Assembly: GCA_046348995.1 (NCBI GenBank)
Contig: JAXMDB010000005.1
Span: 62,001-126,000 of the forward strand
Direction of reading: 5' to 3'
Origin: JANNSX01 sp046348995
GTDB taxonomy: Bacteria; Pseudomonadota; Alphaproteobacteria; Rhizobiales; Hyphomicrobiaceae
DNA length: 64,000 nt
Made by a program: the position numbers and the translations under genes. The stretch's first letter is position 1. Each line of letters starts with the position of its first letter. Positions 27,002 through 36,313 of the stretch are shown here, one piece after another. The notes beneath the pieces are model-generated. The model was not told the DNA's origin. It saw nothing but the letters and a program-made list of their open reading frames with translations, and did no database searches.

Positions 27002-27777
27002 TGGCGGAAGGTCCTTCTGCCATGGCCGGCGCGGGCGACAGCGACACGATGGATGAGCGGATCGGCGCCGAGCCGCGCCACATCGCCATTATCATGGATG
27101 GCAACGGCCGTTGGGCCGCGCAGCGCGGGCTGCCGCGGGCGGAAGGCCACCGGCGTGGCGTCGAGGCGGTGCGTGCGACCGTCGAGGCCACGATCGAGCT
27201 CGGCATTCCCTATCTCACGATCTTCAGCTTCTCCTCCGAGAACTGGTCGCGGCCGGTGACGGAGATCAACGACCTGCTCGGTCTGATGAAGAGATTCATC
27301 CGGCGCGATCTCGCCTCGCTGCACAAGCACGGCGTGCGCATCCGTGTCATCGGCGAAAGCGCCGACGACAGCGAGATCAAGGACATGATCAGGGAAGCGG
27401 AGACGCTGACGGCGCAGAATACGCGGCTCAATCTGGCCGTCGCCTTCAACTATGGCAGCCGTGCGGAGATCGCGAGTGCCGCGAGGCGGCTGGCGGAAGA
27501 AGCCGCGCGCGGCCGCCTCGATCCGTCCGAGATCACGGTCGAGCGGTTCGCGGCAGAGCTCGACACGTCGGGCATCCCCGACCCGGATCTTCTGATCCGG
27601 ACGAGCGGCGAGCATCGTCTTTCGAATTTCTTGCTGTGGCAGCTCGCTTACGCCGAGTTCGTCTTTATCGATGCGTTCTGGCCGGACTTCAACAAAGCGC
27701 ACTTGGTGAGCGCCATCGATACCTATCGCCGCCGCGACCGCCGTTTCGGTGGCCTCTCCCGCACAGCTCCGGCCTGA
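27001..27777 (+). CDS. uppS: Undecaprenyl diphosphate synthase
   Basis: 258 residues. A cis-prenyltransferase that makes the C55 lipid carrier for peptidoglycan and LPS. The signature IAIIMDGNGRWAAQRGLPR carries the catalytic Asp. FSFSSENWSRP and the C-terminal DLLIRTSGEHRLSNFLLWQ region are also conserved. The start overlaps the frr stop, and the stop overlaps the cdsA start by one base (TGATG). Confidence 0.97.
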   Translation: MAEGPSAMAGAGDSDTMDERIGAEPRHIAIIMDGNGRWAAQRGLPRAEGHRRGVEAVRATVEATIELGIPYLTIFSFSSENWSRPVTEINDLLGLMKRFIRRDLASLHKHGVRIRVIGESADDSEIKDMIREAETLTAQNTRLNLAVAFNYGSRAEIASAARRLAEEAARGRLDPSEITVERFAAELDTSGIPDPDLLIRTSGEHRLSNFLLWQLAYAEFVFIDAFWPDFNKAHLVSAIDTYRRRDRRFGGLSRTAPA

Positions 27778-28661
27778 TGGCGCGCCCCATGGACGCTCAA
27801 GACGGCCAAGCTCCGGTGCCTGCTTCGACGCGGATCGGCGCGTCACGCTTTGCCAATCTCGGCGTGCGTCTCGCTTCCGCACTGGCGATGGCGGTCGTGG
27901 CGCTCGGTGCTCTCTTCCTCGGTTTTCCGTTCTGGCCGATGCTCGTTCTCATCATCGTCATGGGGACGGCCTGGGAGTGGAACCGCATGCTGTCGCGCTC
28001 CGGCAGCGTCGAGGCATTGGCCCTCATCGCGGGGCTTGCCGTCGTAACGGCGCTGGCTGCCTTCGATCTGGCCGCGATCGCGGTGATCGTGAGCATCGTC
28101 GGCTTCGTCGTTCTCGTCGCCGTCGGCAAGGGGCGGGGCCGCAAGACCCACGCCGCCGGCATGCTCTATTTCGGCCTGCCGTCGGTCGCGCTCATCTGGC
28201 TTGCCGCCGATCCTAGAGACGGTGCGCTCGCTCTTCTGCTCGTCATGGTGGTCGTGTGGGTGACGGACAGCGCCGCGTTCTTCACCGGCCGCATGGTCGG
28301 TGGGCCGAAGCTGTGGCCGAGCGTGTCGCCCAACAAGACGTGGGCGGGCAGCATCGGCGGTCTGGCCGGCGGTGTCGTCGCGGGTGTGATCTACGCGGCT
28401 CTCGCTGGCGTCGACGCACTTGTCAGCGTGGGGTTGTTGTCGCTCGGCCTGTCCGTGGCATGCCAGGCCGGCGACCTGCTCGAGTCGGGGATCAAGCGGC
28501 GGTTCGACATTAAGGATACGAGCGGCCTGATCCCGGGGCATGGCGGCCTCATGGACAGGCTCGACGGGTTGATCGGTGCCGTGCTCCTGGCGGCGATCGT
28601 CGCGCTTATCGTCTCGCCGGGCGCTCCGGCAGAAGCCATCTTGCCGGGGCTGTCGCGATGA
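27777..28661 (+). CDS. cdsA: Phosphatidate cytidylyltransferase
   Basis: 294 residues, a multi-spanning inner-membrane enzyme that makes CDP-diacylglycerol. Hydrophobic segments run from about residue 25 to 285. The signature lies near the C-terminus (KRRFDIKDTSGLIPGHGGLM, then DRLDG), with VWVTDSAAFFTGR and SPNKTWAGSIGG before it. The start at 27777 overlaps the uppS stop. The stop overlaps the dxr start (ATGA). Confidence 0.95.
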   Translation: MARPMDAQDGQAPVPASTRIGASRFANLGVRLASALAMAVVALGALFLGFPFWPMLVLIIVMGTAWEWNRMLSRSGSVEALALIAGLAVVTALAAFDLAAIAVIVSIVGFVVLVAVGKGRGRKTHAAGMLYFGLPSVALIWLAADPRDGALALLLVMVVVWVTDSAAFFTGRMVGGPKLWPSVSPNKTWAGSIGGLAGGVVAGVIYAALAGVDALVSVGLLSLGLSVACQAGDLLESGIKRRFDIKDTSGLIPGHGGLMDRLDGLIGAVLLAAIVALIVSPGAPAEAILPGLSR

Positions 28662-29878
28662 CACCAACTCTGTTGAAGGGGTCTATGCCGGCGGCCCGGC
28701 GGCCAATCGAACAGGTCCGCCGCGTCAGTGTGCTCGGCGCCACCGGCTCGATCGGGGCTTCGACACTCGATCTCATCGGCCGGGACCCCGGGCGCTATCA
28801 GGTCGTCGCGCTGACCGCCAACAGCCAAGTGAGCGAGCTTGCGGCGCTCGCACTCGAGCACAAGCCCGAGCTCGCCGTCATCGGCGAGGCCCGGCACTAC
28901 CACGAGCTCAAATCGCGTCTCGCGGGCAGTGGCATCGCGGTCGCGGCGGGTGCAAGCGGTCTCATCGAGGCGGCCTCGCGACCGGCCGAATGGATCATGT
29001 CGGCGATCGTCGGCGCGGCAGGATTGAGGCCGACGCTCGCCGCCCTCGAGCAAGGCGGCGTCGTGGCGCTCGCCAACAAGGAATGCCTCGTCGTCGGCGG
29101 CGATCTCTTCATGCGGCGGGTCGAGGAGACGGGCGCAACGCTCCTCCCCGTCGATTCCGAGCACTCGGCGGCGTTCCAGTCGCTGGCCGGGGCCGAGCAG
29201 GAAAGCATCGAGCAGATCGTGCTGACGGCATCGGGCGGTCCGTTCCGTACGTGGAGCCTGGAGGCGCTCGATGCCGCGACGCCCGAGCAGGCGCTCAAGC
29301 ATCCGAACTGGAGCATGGGCCCCAAGATCACGATCGACTCGGCCACCCTCATGAACAAGGCGCTGGAGCTGATCGAGGCGTTCCATTTGTTCCCGGTCCG
29401 CGCCGATCAGCTCGGCGTGCTGGTGCATCCCCAATCGATCGTGCACTGCCTCGTTCATTATCGCGACGGCTCCGTGCTCGCCCAGATGAGCACCCCCGAC
29501 ATGCGGGCGCCGATTTCCTACAGCTTGGCATGGCCCAGCCGCATGCAGACGCCGTGCGCGCGGCTGGATCTCGCCCGCCTCTCGAGTCTCACCTTCGAGG
29601 CACCCGACGAGACCCGTTTTCCGGCGCTGGGCCTCGCCCGCCAGGTGATGGCGGCGGGCGGCTCGGCCGGGGCCGTGCTCAATGCGGCCAACGAGGTGGC
29701 GGTCGCGGCCTTCCTGGGCGGTCGGCTGAGCTTCACCGGCATCGCGCGGCTGGCCAGCCGGACGATGGAGGCGGCTGAGCGGCGCGGGCTCATCGGCAGG
29801 CCCGCGGACCTCGATGAGCTCATGCAGATCGATGCTGCCTCGCGCACGATCGCCACGGAGCTCGCCGCATCTGGCTGA
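28658..29878 (+). CDS. dxr: 1-deoxy-D-xylulose 5-phosphate reductoisomerase
   Basis: 406 residues. It catalyses the NADPH-dependent step to 2-C-methylerythritol 4-phosphate in the MEP isoprenoid pathway. It has the nucleotide-binding VSVLGATGSIGASTLDLI, LANKECLVVGGD, the metal/substrate motif LLPVDSEHSAAFQ, and MGPKITIDSATLMNKALELIEAFHLF. Start overlaps the cdsA stop; an internal ATG at 28685 is an alternative. Feeds uppS, encoded two genes upstream. Confidence 0.97.
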   Translation: MTPTLLKGSMPAARRPIEQVRRVSVLGATGSIGASTLDLIGRDPGRYQVVALTANSQVSELAALALEHKPELAVIGEARHYHELKSRLAGSGIAVAAGASGLIEAASRPAEWIMSAIVGAAGLRPTLAALEQGGVVALANKECLVVGGDLFMRRVEETGATLLPVDSEHSAAFQSLAGAEQESIEQIVLTASGGPFRTWSLEALDAATPEQALKHPNWSMGPKITIDSATLMNKALELIEAFHLFPVRADQLGVLVHPQSIVHCLVHYRDGSVLAQMSTPDMRAPISYSLAWPSRMQTPCARLDLARLSSLTFEAPDETRFPALGLARQVMAAGGSAGAVLNAANEVAVAAFLGGRLSFTGIARLASRTMEAAERRGLIGRPADLDELMQIDAASRTIATELAASG

Positions 29879-30010
29879 GGCTGCTTTACGTTGACGCGAG
29901 GACGGCTGCACGAGGCCGTGGCAAGGGGCGGGGAAGCCTGCTAACACACCGCGACGCGTGCTCGCCCCGGACGCGACCGGCAGGCGGTCTTGTTGAAGCT
30001 TGGAGGTGCC

Positions 30011-31174
30011 ATGGGACCGCTACAGGTCGTATTCGAGCTGATCGAGCGCTTCTTCTTCTACATCCCGCCGTTCATCCTCGTGCTGACGGTCATCGTCTTC
30101 ATCCACGAGCTCGGACACTTCCTCGTCGCGCGTTATTACGGCGTCGACATTACAGCGTTCTCGATCGGGTTCGGGCCGGAGATATTCGGCTGGAACGACA
30201 AGAAGGGCACCCGCTGGCGGATCGCCTGGATTCCGCTCGGCGGCTACGTCAAGTTCATCGACGACGACAATGTCGCAAGTGTGCCGACGGCCGGCGGTCA
30301 ACTCGCGCCGGAGGGGCAAAATCCTTCAAGCTCAGGGCTTTACCATTCGAAGCCTGTCTTCCTGCGCATGGCGATCGTCGCCGCCGGTCCGGTTGCCAAC
30401 TTCATCCTGGCGATTCTGGTTTTCGCGGGCGTCTACTACAGCTTCGGCGAGTATGTGACACCGGCCAAGGTCGATCGGGTGATCGCGGGAGGCGCCGCGG
30501 AGGCTGCGGGCTTCAAGGCGGGCGACGTGATCGTGGCCATCGACGGAGTGGCTGTCGAGAGCTTCAACGATGTGCAACGGCTCGTCTACGGCAGTGCGGA
30601 CACGGTGCTCACGTTTACCTTGCAGCGGGGCGCCGAGACGCTCAGCGTCAAGGCGACGCCTAAGCGGACCGAGCAGAAGGACCGGTTCGGTAACATCTAC
30701 CCCGTCGGTCTTATCGGTGTCGAGCGGACGACCCGGCGCGAGGAATTGATCGATAAGGACTTCTCCATTCCGCAAGCGCTTTGGCGGGGGGTGACGGAGA
30801 CCCAGTACATCGTCGAGCACACGCTCGCGCTGCTGCGGGACGTCATTATCGGAAAAGAGTCTGTCAACCAGCTGGGGGGGCCGATCGCGGTTGCGGAAGC
30901 TTCTGGACAAGTTGCCACGCTCGGTCTTCCCGACTTCATCCGCTTTATCGCGATCGTCTCGGTAAGCATCGGGCTTTTCAACCTTTTCCCGATTCCGATC
31001 CTCGATGGCGGCAATCTGCTCTTCTATGCCATTGAGGCGATCTGGCAACGCCCGCTCTCGGAACGCACCCAGGCGATCGGTTTCCGGATTGGCTTGGCAA
31101 TTCTGGGTATGTTAATGGTGTTCGTAATGACCAAGGACATTCTCAAATCGATCGAGAAGTTCATGGGGATCTAG
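30011..31174 (+). CDS. rseP: RIP zinc metalloprotease RseP/MmpA (site-2 protease)
   Basis: 387 residues, membrane-embedded. The zinc motif HELGH sits in the first transmembrane helix (VFIHELGHFLVARYYGV). A periplasmic PDZ domain lies at about residues 155-225 (AAGFKAGDVIVAIDGVAVES). The second metal motif NLFPIPILDGGNLLF is in the third helix. The start at 30011 is chosen for its TTGGAGGTGCC site; a TTG seven codons upstream has none. Processes membrane-anchored anti-sigma factors or cell-cycle proteins in relatives. Directly upstream of bamA, as usual. Confidence 0.95.
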   Translation: MGPLQVVFELIERFFFYIPPFILVLTVIVFIHELGHFLVARYYGVDITAFSIGFGPEIFGWNDKKGTRWRIAWIPLGGYVKFIDDDNVASVPTAGGQLAPEGQNPSSSGLYHSKPVFLRMAIVAAGPVANFILAILVFAGVYYSFGEYVTPAKVDRVIAGGAAEAAGFKAGDVIVAIDGVAVESFNDVQRLVYGSADTVLTFTLQRGAETLSVKATPKRTEQKDRFGNIYPVGLIGVERTTRREELIDKDFSIPQALWRGVTETQYIVEHTLALLRDVIIGKESVNQLGGPIAVAEASGQVATLGLPDFIRFIAIVSVSIGLFNLFPIPILDGGNLLFYAIEAIWQRPLSERTQAIGFRIGLAILGMLMVFVMTKDILKSIEKFMGI

Positions 31175-31212
31175 CGCGTTCGCACCCAGTGGCCGGGGTG
31201 CGCGATTAACCA

Positions 31213-31218
31213 TATAAT
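31213..31218 (+). promoter_or_regulatory. Candidate -10 box upstream of bamA
   Basis: A perfect TATAAT in the 124-base gap between rseP and bamA, in otherwise GC-rich DNA. No convincing -35 element is seen 17 bases upstream (TGGCCG). It may give bamA its own promoter in addition to readthrough. Confidence 0.4.
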
Positions 31219-31298
31219 GGCCACGAATCAAAAGCTTACTCGCTGAGGCGAGGGAGTGCTCTTCAGGGGTAGGCTGAGAAGCAGGGGCAGTCGCAGGC

Positions 31299-33641
31299 AT
31301 GCCGGGCGTCGGGAGAGGTTGGGGCGCGAGGATTCTTCTTTGGATCCTCTGGGCGACGATCGGGGCTGTGACAGTCCCGGTCATTGGCGTGGTGGCGTCG
31401 TCGACGTCGTACGCCCAATCCGTCGTTCGCGATATCAAGGTTGTCGGCAACAAGCGCGTGGAGCCGGAAACGGTCCGCTCCTACCTGCAGCTGTCGCCGG
31501 GCGACGAATACGATTCCTACAAGGTCGACCAGTCGCTGAAGGCCCTGTTCGCGACGGGCCTGTTTGCGGACGTGCAGATCGATCAGGACGGCAGCACGCT
31601 GGTGGTGACCGTCGTCGAGAACCCGGTCATCAACCGCGTTGCCTTCGAGGGCAACAGCGAGGTCGAGGACGCGACGCTCGAAGCCGAGGTGCAGCTCAAA
31701 GCGCGCTCGATCTTTACGAAGGCGCGCGTTCAGGCGGATGTGCAGCGCATCCTCGCCGTTTATCAATCGCAAGGCCTGTACGGCGCCACTGTCGAGCCCA
31801 AGATCATCGAGCTCGAGCAGAACCGGGTCGATCTCGTCTTCGAGATCAACGAGGGCCCGAGCACCAAGGTTCAGAGCATCTCGTTTATCGGCAATAAAGC
31901 CTTTTCCGACAGCTCGTTGCGCGAGGTCGTCACGACGACCGAGACGAACTGGTTCAGCTTCTTGAAGTCGACCGACATCTACGATGCGGACCGGCTCAAT
32001 CTCGACAAGGAGCTGCTGCGCCAGTTCTATCTGAAGAACGGCTATGCCGACGTGCAGATCGTCTCGGCGGTTGCCGATCTCGATCGCTCGGGTGACGGCT
32101 TCTACCTCACCTTCACGATCGAGGAGGGCGAGGTTTACAGCTTCGGCGCCGTCACGATCGAATCGAATATCGCCGACATCCAAGCGGATACGCTGACGGG
32201 TGAGGTGTTGACGCAGCAGGGTGAGACCTACAACGCGACCGAGATCGAGAAGTCGGTCGAGCGGATGACCATTCAGGTCGCCGAGAACGGCAATGCGTTT
32301 GCTCAGATCCGGCCGCGGGTCGATCGCGATCCCGTCAGCCGCACGATCGGCATCACCTACGTCGTCGAGGAAGGCCAGCGCATCTACATCGAGCGCATCA
32401 ATGTCATCGGCAACACACGCACGCGCGACTGGGTCATCCGCCGCGAGTTCCGTCTGGCCGAGGGCGACGCTTTCAACCGCTTGCTGGTCGATCGCGCCAA
32501 GAAGCGGCTGCAGGCCCTGGGCTTCTTCAAGGCCGTCGATGTGACCGCCGAGCAAGGCAGCGCCCCCGACCGGATCGTGCTCAATGTTATGATCACCGAG
32601 GACTCGACGGGCGAGCTCTCATTCGGTGGCGGCTACTCGACATCCGAAGGTATTATCGCAGACGTGACCTTCAAAGAGCGCAACCTCATGGGGCGCGGTC
32701 AGTTCTTGCAGGTCAAGCTTGGTGGCAGCTTGGAAGGCCGCAAGCAGATCGATGTCAACTTCACGGAGCCCCGATTCCTCGACCAGAATCTCTCGGCCGG
32801 CGTCGACCTGTTCCACAAAGAGGTCGATCTGACGAAAGAGGCTGGCTACTCGAACATGCGGACCGGCGCGGGCTTGCGCCTCGGCGTGCCGCTCAGCGAC
32901 GAGACCTGGATCACGGGCCGCTACACCTTCTCGCGCGAGGAAGTGTTCGACGTCCAGGACGACGCGTCGCTGTTCGTGAAGGAATCGGAAGGCACGGATT
33001 TCGTCTCGGCGGTCGGCTACACGCTTTCCTACGACACGCGTAACATCAAGGCGAACCCGACGAGCGGCATCTACCTCGAGCTGGCACAGGACTTCGCCGG
33101 TCTCGGTGGTGACGTGAACTATATCCGCACCGTCGCCGAGGCGCGCGGCTACTACCCGATCACGGACCAGATCACGTTCGTCACCCGCGTGACCGGCGGC
33201 CAGATCGAAGGCTGGGGTGGCCAGGACGTTCGCCTGTCCGATCTGTTCTATCGTGGCGGCGAGACGGTGCGTGGCTTCGACAAGGCGGGCTATGGACCGC
33301 GTGACGCCAAGACCGGTGATGCGCTCGGCGGCAAGCTCTTCTACGCCGCGACTGCGGAGGTGCGTTTCCCGCTTCCCTACGTTCCGGACGATCTGGGCTT
33401 GAGCGGTGCCGTGTTCGCCGACGCAGGCTCCCTGTTCACAGCGAGCGACCGCGCTAAAGAGCTCGATGCCCAGGGCAAAGTCGACCTACAAGACTCGGAC
33501 AGCATCCGCTCCTCGGTCGGTGTCAGCTTGATCTGGAACTCGCCGCTTGGCCCGCTGCGCGCCGATTACGCGTACGTGCTGACCAAAGAGGCGTTCGACG
33601 ACGAGCAGGCCTTCCGCTTCGGCGCGAGCACCCGGTTCTAG
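31299..33641 (+). CDS. bamA: Outer membrane protein assembly factor BamA
   Basis: 780 residues. The central Omp85 subunit of the BAM complex that folds beta-barrels into the outer membrane. A signal peptide (ILLWILWATIGAVTVP through SYAQ) is followed by five POTRA domains (about residues 45-370). The 16-stranded barrel has the L6-loop VRGF motif (GGETVRGFDKAGYG, about residue 655) and ends in the C-terminal aromatic FGASTRF typical of barrel proteins. A hairpin follows the gene. Confidence 0.97.
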   Translation: MPGVGRGWGARILLWILWATIGAVTVPVIGVVASSTSYAQSVVRDIKVVGNKRVEPETVRSYLQLSPGDEYDSYKVDQSLKALFATGLFADVQIDQDGSTLVVTVVENPVINRVAFEGNSEVEDATLEAEVQLKARSIFTKARVQADVQRILAVYQSQGLYGATVEPKIIELEQNRVDLVFEINEGPSTKVQSISFIGNKAFSDSSLREVVTTTETNWFSFLKSTDIYDADRLNLDKELLRQFYLKNGYADVQIVSAVADLDRSGDGFYLTFTIEEGEVYSFGAVTIESNIADIQADTLTGEVLTQQGETYNATEIEKSVERMTIQVAENGNAFAQIRPRVDRDPVSRTIGITYVVEEGQRIYIERINVIGNTRTRDWVIRREFRLAEGDAFNRLLVDRAKKRLQALGFFKAVDVTAEQGSAPDRIVLNVMITEDSTGELSFGGGYSTSEGIIADVTFKERNLMGRGQFLQVKLGGSLEGRKQIDVNFTEPRFLDQNLSAGVDLFHKEVDLTKEAGYSNMRTGAGLRLGVPLSDETWITGRYTFSREEVFDVQDDASLFVKESEGTDFVSAVGYTLSYDTRNIKANPTSGIYLELAQDFAGLGGDVNYIRTVAEARGYYPITDQITFVTRVTGGQIEGWGGQDVRLSDLFYRGGETVRGFDKAGYGPRDAKTGDALGGKLFYAATAEVRFPLPYVPDDLGLSGAVFADAGSLFTASDRAKELDAQGKVDLQDSDSIRSSVGVSLIWNSPLGPLRADYAYVLTKEAFDDEQAFRFGASTRF

Positions 33642-33657
33642 CGAGCGCTCAGGTCTG

Positions 33658-33685
33658 ACGAGGCGGTGGTGCACAACCGCCTCGT
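33658..33685 (+). terminator. Hairpin after bamA
   Basis: A perfect 10-bp stem (ACGAGGCGGT / ACCGCCTCGT) with an 8-base loop, beginning 17 bases after the bamA stop. There is no clear run of T after it, so it may be a weak terminator, an mRNA-stabilising hairpin or an attenuator before lpxD. Confidence 0.5.
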
Positions 33686-33840
33686 GGCCGTCGCGTTATC
33701 CTCGGATATCATCAATTTCGTCGATGGCTGCGGCGGTCGGCATAGTTCTCAGACCGATTGGCCTGAACTAAAGTCAGCCACGCGCCACGGCCTGCCGGTT
33801 GCCGGCTGTTCGACGGCGCCGAGGAAGGCAGTCCGCCCGC

Positions 33841-34884
33841 ATGCAGCACCCTGGATTCTTCGACCGCGCCGGTCCGTTTCCCCTGGCTGAGATCGCCCAG
33901 TCCACAGGGGCAGAGCTCGCGCCTGCGGCCAAGGCCGACGCCGTCATCGAGGACGTGCGCCCGCTCGATCTCGCGGGCCCCGCCGACGTCTCCTTCCTCG
34001 ACAACCGGAAATACGTTGCGGCCCTTACGGCGACCCGGGCCGGCGCCTGTTTCGTCGCGCCAGCCTTCAAGGACAAGGTGCCCGCGGGAACGGTTGCCTT
34101 GCTGACGCCCAAGCCCTACCACGCCTATGCCAAGGCGCTCTGGATGTTCTATCCACTAGCCGGCCGCCCACTCGTCGCCGAGGATCGGGCCGAAGCGTTC
34201 GGCAACTCAGGCGTGCATCCGACCGCCCGCCTCGAGGAGGGGGTGATCGTCGAGCCCGGCGCCGTCGTTGGACGCGAGGCCTATATCGGCCGGGGGACCG
34301 TGGTCTCGGCCGGGGCGGTCGTCGGCTACCGGTGCAGCATGGGCCGGGACGGCTTCGTCGGACCAGGCGCCAGCGTCACGCACGCCCTCATCGGCGATCG
34401 CGTCGTCATTCACGGCGGCGTTCGCATCGGCCAGGATGGCTTCGGCTTCGCCATGGGCCCCGGCGGCCACGCGAAAGTCCCTCAAATCGGCCGGGTCATC
34501 ATTCAGGACGATGTCGAGATCGGCGCCAATTCGACCATCGATCGAGGGGCCCTTAAGGATACCGTCATCGGCGAGGGCACGAAAATTGATAATCTCGTGC
34601 AGATCGGGCACAACGTTGTGGTCGGACGGCACTGCGTCATCGTCGCCCAGGTCGGCATCGCCGGCTCGACGGAGCTCGGTGATTATGTGGTGGTCGGCGG
34701 GCAGGTCGGTATCATCGGCCATACCAGGGTCGGGACCGGTGCCCAGATCGCCGCACAGAGCGGGGTGACGGGCGAGGTGGCACCCGGCGCCAAGCTCTGC
34801 GGCAGCCCGGCACGTTCGATCACCGATTTCGCCCGCGAGGTCGCGACCCTGAAACGGCTCGCGGCGCGCAAAGGCGAGGAGTAG
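33841..34884 (+). CDS. lpxD: UDP-3-O-(3-hydroxyacyl)glucosamine N-acyltransferase
   Basis: 347 residues. It adds the N-linked acyl chain in lipid A synthesis (third step). An N-terminal uridine-binding domain (about residues 1-100, SFLDNRKYVAALTATRAGAC) is followed by a left-handed beta-helix of hexapeptide repeats and a C-terminal helix. The catalytic His lies in the beta-helix (around QIGHNVVVGRHC). The start at 33841 matches family N-termini; an ATG 14 codons upstream is not supported. Confidence 0.96.
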   Translation: MQHPGFFDRAGPFPLAEIAQSTGAELAPAAKADAVIEDVRPLDLAGPADVSFLDNRKYVAALTATRAGACFVAPAFKDKVPAGTVALLTPKPYHAYAKALWMFYPLAGRPLVAEDRAEAFGNSGVHPTARLEEGVIVEPGAVVGREAYIGRGTVVSAGAVVGYRCSMGRDGFVGPGASVTHALIGDRVVIHGGVRIGQDGFGFAMGPGGHAKVPQIGRVIIQDDVEIGANSTIDRGALKDTVIGEGTKIDNLVQIGHNVVVGRHCVIVAQVGIAGSTELGDYVVVGGQVGIIGHTRVGTGAQIAAQSGVTGEVAPGAKLCGSPARSITDFAREVATLKRLAARKGEE

Positions 34885-34937
34885 GGGCGGGCAGGTTAGA
34901 AGCGGCGGCCACAAGTGCTCGACCGCAGGAGAAGGCG

Positions 34938-35423
34938 ATGAACGACCACGTGCAGGATCGCAAGCTCGAGACCGCCGATATCAATCGCGTGCTGCAGCTC
35001 CTGCCGCACCGCTATCCCTTTCTGCTCGTCGATCGCATCATCGACATGGATCGCGACATCTCCGCCGTCGGCATCAAGAACGTGACCTTCAACGAGCCGT
35101 TCTTCCAGGGCCACTTTCCGGGCTTCCCCGTGATGCCTGGCGTGTTGCTGGTCGAGGGCATGGCGCAGACGGCCGGTGCGCTTTGCGTCAACAGCCTCGG
35201 ACAGGACTACAAGCCACAGCTCGTCTATTTCATGGGGATAGACGGCGTGAAGTTCCGCAAGCCCGTGGTGCCCGGCGATACCGTGCACTATCACGTCACC
35301 AAGACGCGCAGCCGTGGGCGCGCGTGGCGCTTCAAAGGAGAGGCCCGGGTGAACGGAACGGTTGTCGCCGAGGCCGGAGAGATCATGGCGATGATCGTCG
35401 ACTCGGCCGAAATTCCCGTATGA
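34938..35423 (+). CDS. fabZ: (3R)-hydroxyacyl-ACP dehydratase FabZ
   Basis: 161 residues, hotdog fold, dehydrates 3-hydroxyacyl-ACP in fatty-acid synthesis. The catalytic His lies in LLPHRYPFLLVDRI and the second catalytic acidic residue in FPGFPVMPGVLLVEGMAQ. The stop overlaps the lpxA start by four bases (ATGA). It competes with LpxA/LpxD for hydroxyacyl-ACP, which explains the conserved lpxD-fabZ-lpxA order. Confidence 0.97.
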   Translation: MNDHVQDRKLETADINRVLQLLPHRYPFLLVDRIIDMDRDISAVGIKNVTFNEPFFQGHFPGFPVMPGVLLVEGMAQTAGALCVNSLGQDYKPQLVYFMGIDGVKFRKPVVPGDTVHYHVTKTRSRGRAWRFKGEARVNGTVVAEAGEIMAMIVDSAEIPV

Positions 35424-36205
35424 TTCATCCGACAGCGATCGTCGACAAAAACGCCAAGCTCGGCAGCGATATATCGATCGGTCCCTATACGATCGTAGGT
35501 CCGGACGTGACGCTCGCCGACGGCGTGAAGCTGCATGCCCATGTCGTCGTCGAGGGCGTCACCTCGATCGGCGAGAAGACCGAGATCTTTCCTTTCGCCT
35601 CGATCGGCCTGAGGCCCCAGGATCTCAAATTCAAGGGCGAGCGCTCCGCGCTCGTCATCGGCGCGCGCAACGTCATCCGCGAGCAGGTGACGATGAATCC
35701 GGGCACGGAAGGCGGCGGGCTACTCACCAAGGTCGGTGACGATTGCCTCATCATGGTCGGCGCGCACGTGGCTCACGATTGCCTGATCGGCAATCACGTC
35801 ATCCTCGTCAACAACGCGACGCTCGGCGGCCATTGCACCATCGAGGACTACGCGATCATCGGTGGACTGGCCGCGCTGCATCAGTTCGTGCGCATCGGTG
35901 CCTTCGGCTTCGTCGGCGGCATGTCGGGTGTGGAGGCGGATGTCATCCCCTTCGGCATGGTGATCGGCAACCGTGCGGCGCTGTCGGGGCTGAACATCAC
36001 GGGGCTCAAGCGCGCGGCCTTCAACCGCGAGCAGATCCACACGTTGCGCCAAGCCTATCGGCTGCTGTTCTCCAACGAGGGAACGCTCGCCGAGCGCCTC
36101 GCTGACCTCGAGAGCCAGGAGTCGTTCGCGAGCGACCAGAACGTTCGCCGCATCATCGATTTCATCAAGGCGAAGTCGGACCGCTCGCTTTGCGTGCCGC
36201 GGTAG
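35420..36205 (+). CDS. lpxA: Acyl-ACP--UDP-N-acetylglucosamine O-acyltransferase
   Basis: 261 residues. First step of lipid A synthesis. It begins MIHPTAIVDKNAKLGSDISI with hexapeptide repeats of a left-handed beta-helix. The catalytic His lies in MVGAHVAHDCLIGNHVILVN, and HQFVRIGAFGFVGGMSG is conserved. The C-terminal helical part (LKRAAFNREQIHTLRQAYRL) is complete. It overlaps fabZ. The downstream lpxI and lpxB are disrupted. Confidence 0.97.
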   Translation: MIHPTAIVDKNAKLGSDISIGPYTIVGPDVTLADGVKLHAHVVVEGVTSIGEKTEIFPFASIGLRPQDLKFKGERSALVIGARNVIREQVTMNPGTEGGGLLTKVGDDCLIMVGAHVAHDCLIGNHVILVNNATLGGHCTIEDYAIIGGLAALHQFVRIGAFGFVGGMSGVEADVIPFGMVIGNRAALSGLNITGLKRAAFNREQIHTLRQAYRLLFSNEGTLAERLADLESQESFASDQNVRRIIDFIKAKSDRSLCVPR

Positions 36206-36223
36206 AAGACGCCATGGTTTCGC

Positions 36224-36288
36224 AGGGCGACCGGCGGTCGCCCCTCTTGCTGACCGGATCGTATCCAAGAGGCGACCGCCGTCGCCCT
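36224..36288. repeat. Long imperfect palindrome between lpxA and lpxI
   Basis: Two arms of about 23-26 bases (36224-36249 starting AGGGCGACCGGCGGTCGCC; 36266-36288 starting CAAGAGGCGACCGCC) are reverse complements except for a few single-base differences. They enclose a 16-base loop. It has the size of a REP/RIME-type intergenic stem-loop and could also end the lpxA transcript. No second copy is seen in the window. Confidence 0.7.
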
Positions 36289-36313
36289 ACAAGAGGCCCG
36301 GCTCTCTCCGGCA

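Noticed and set aside
36262..36267. TATCCA near lpxI as part of the GntR regulon
   Set aside because: No dyad partner, and it lies in the loop of the lpxA-lpxI palindrome, far from the cluster.
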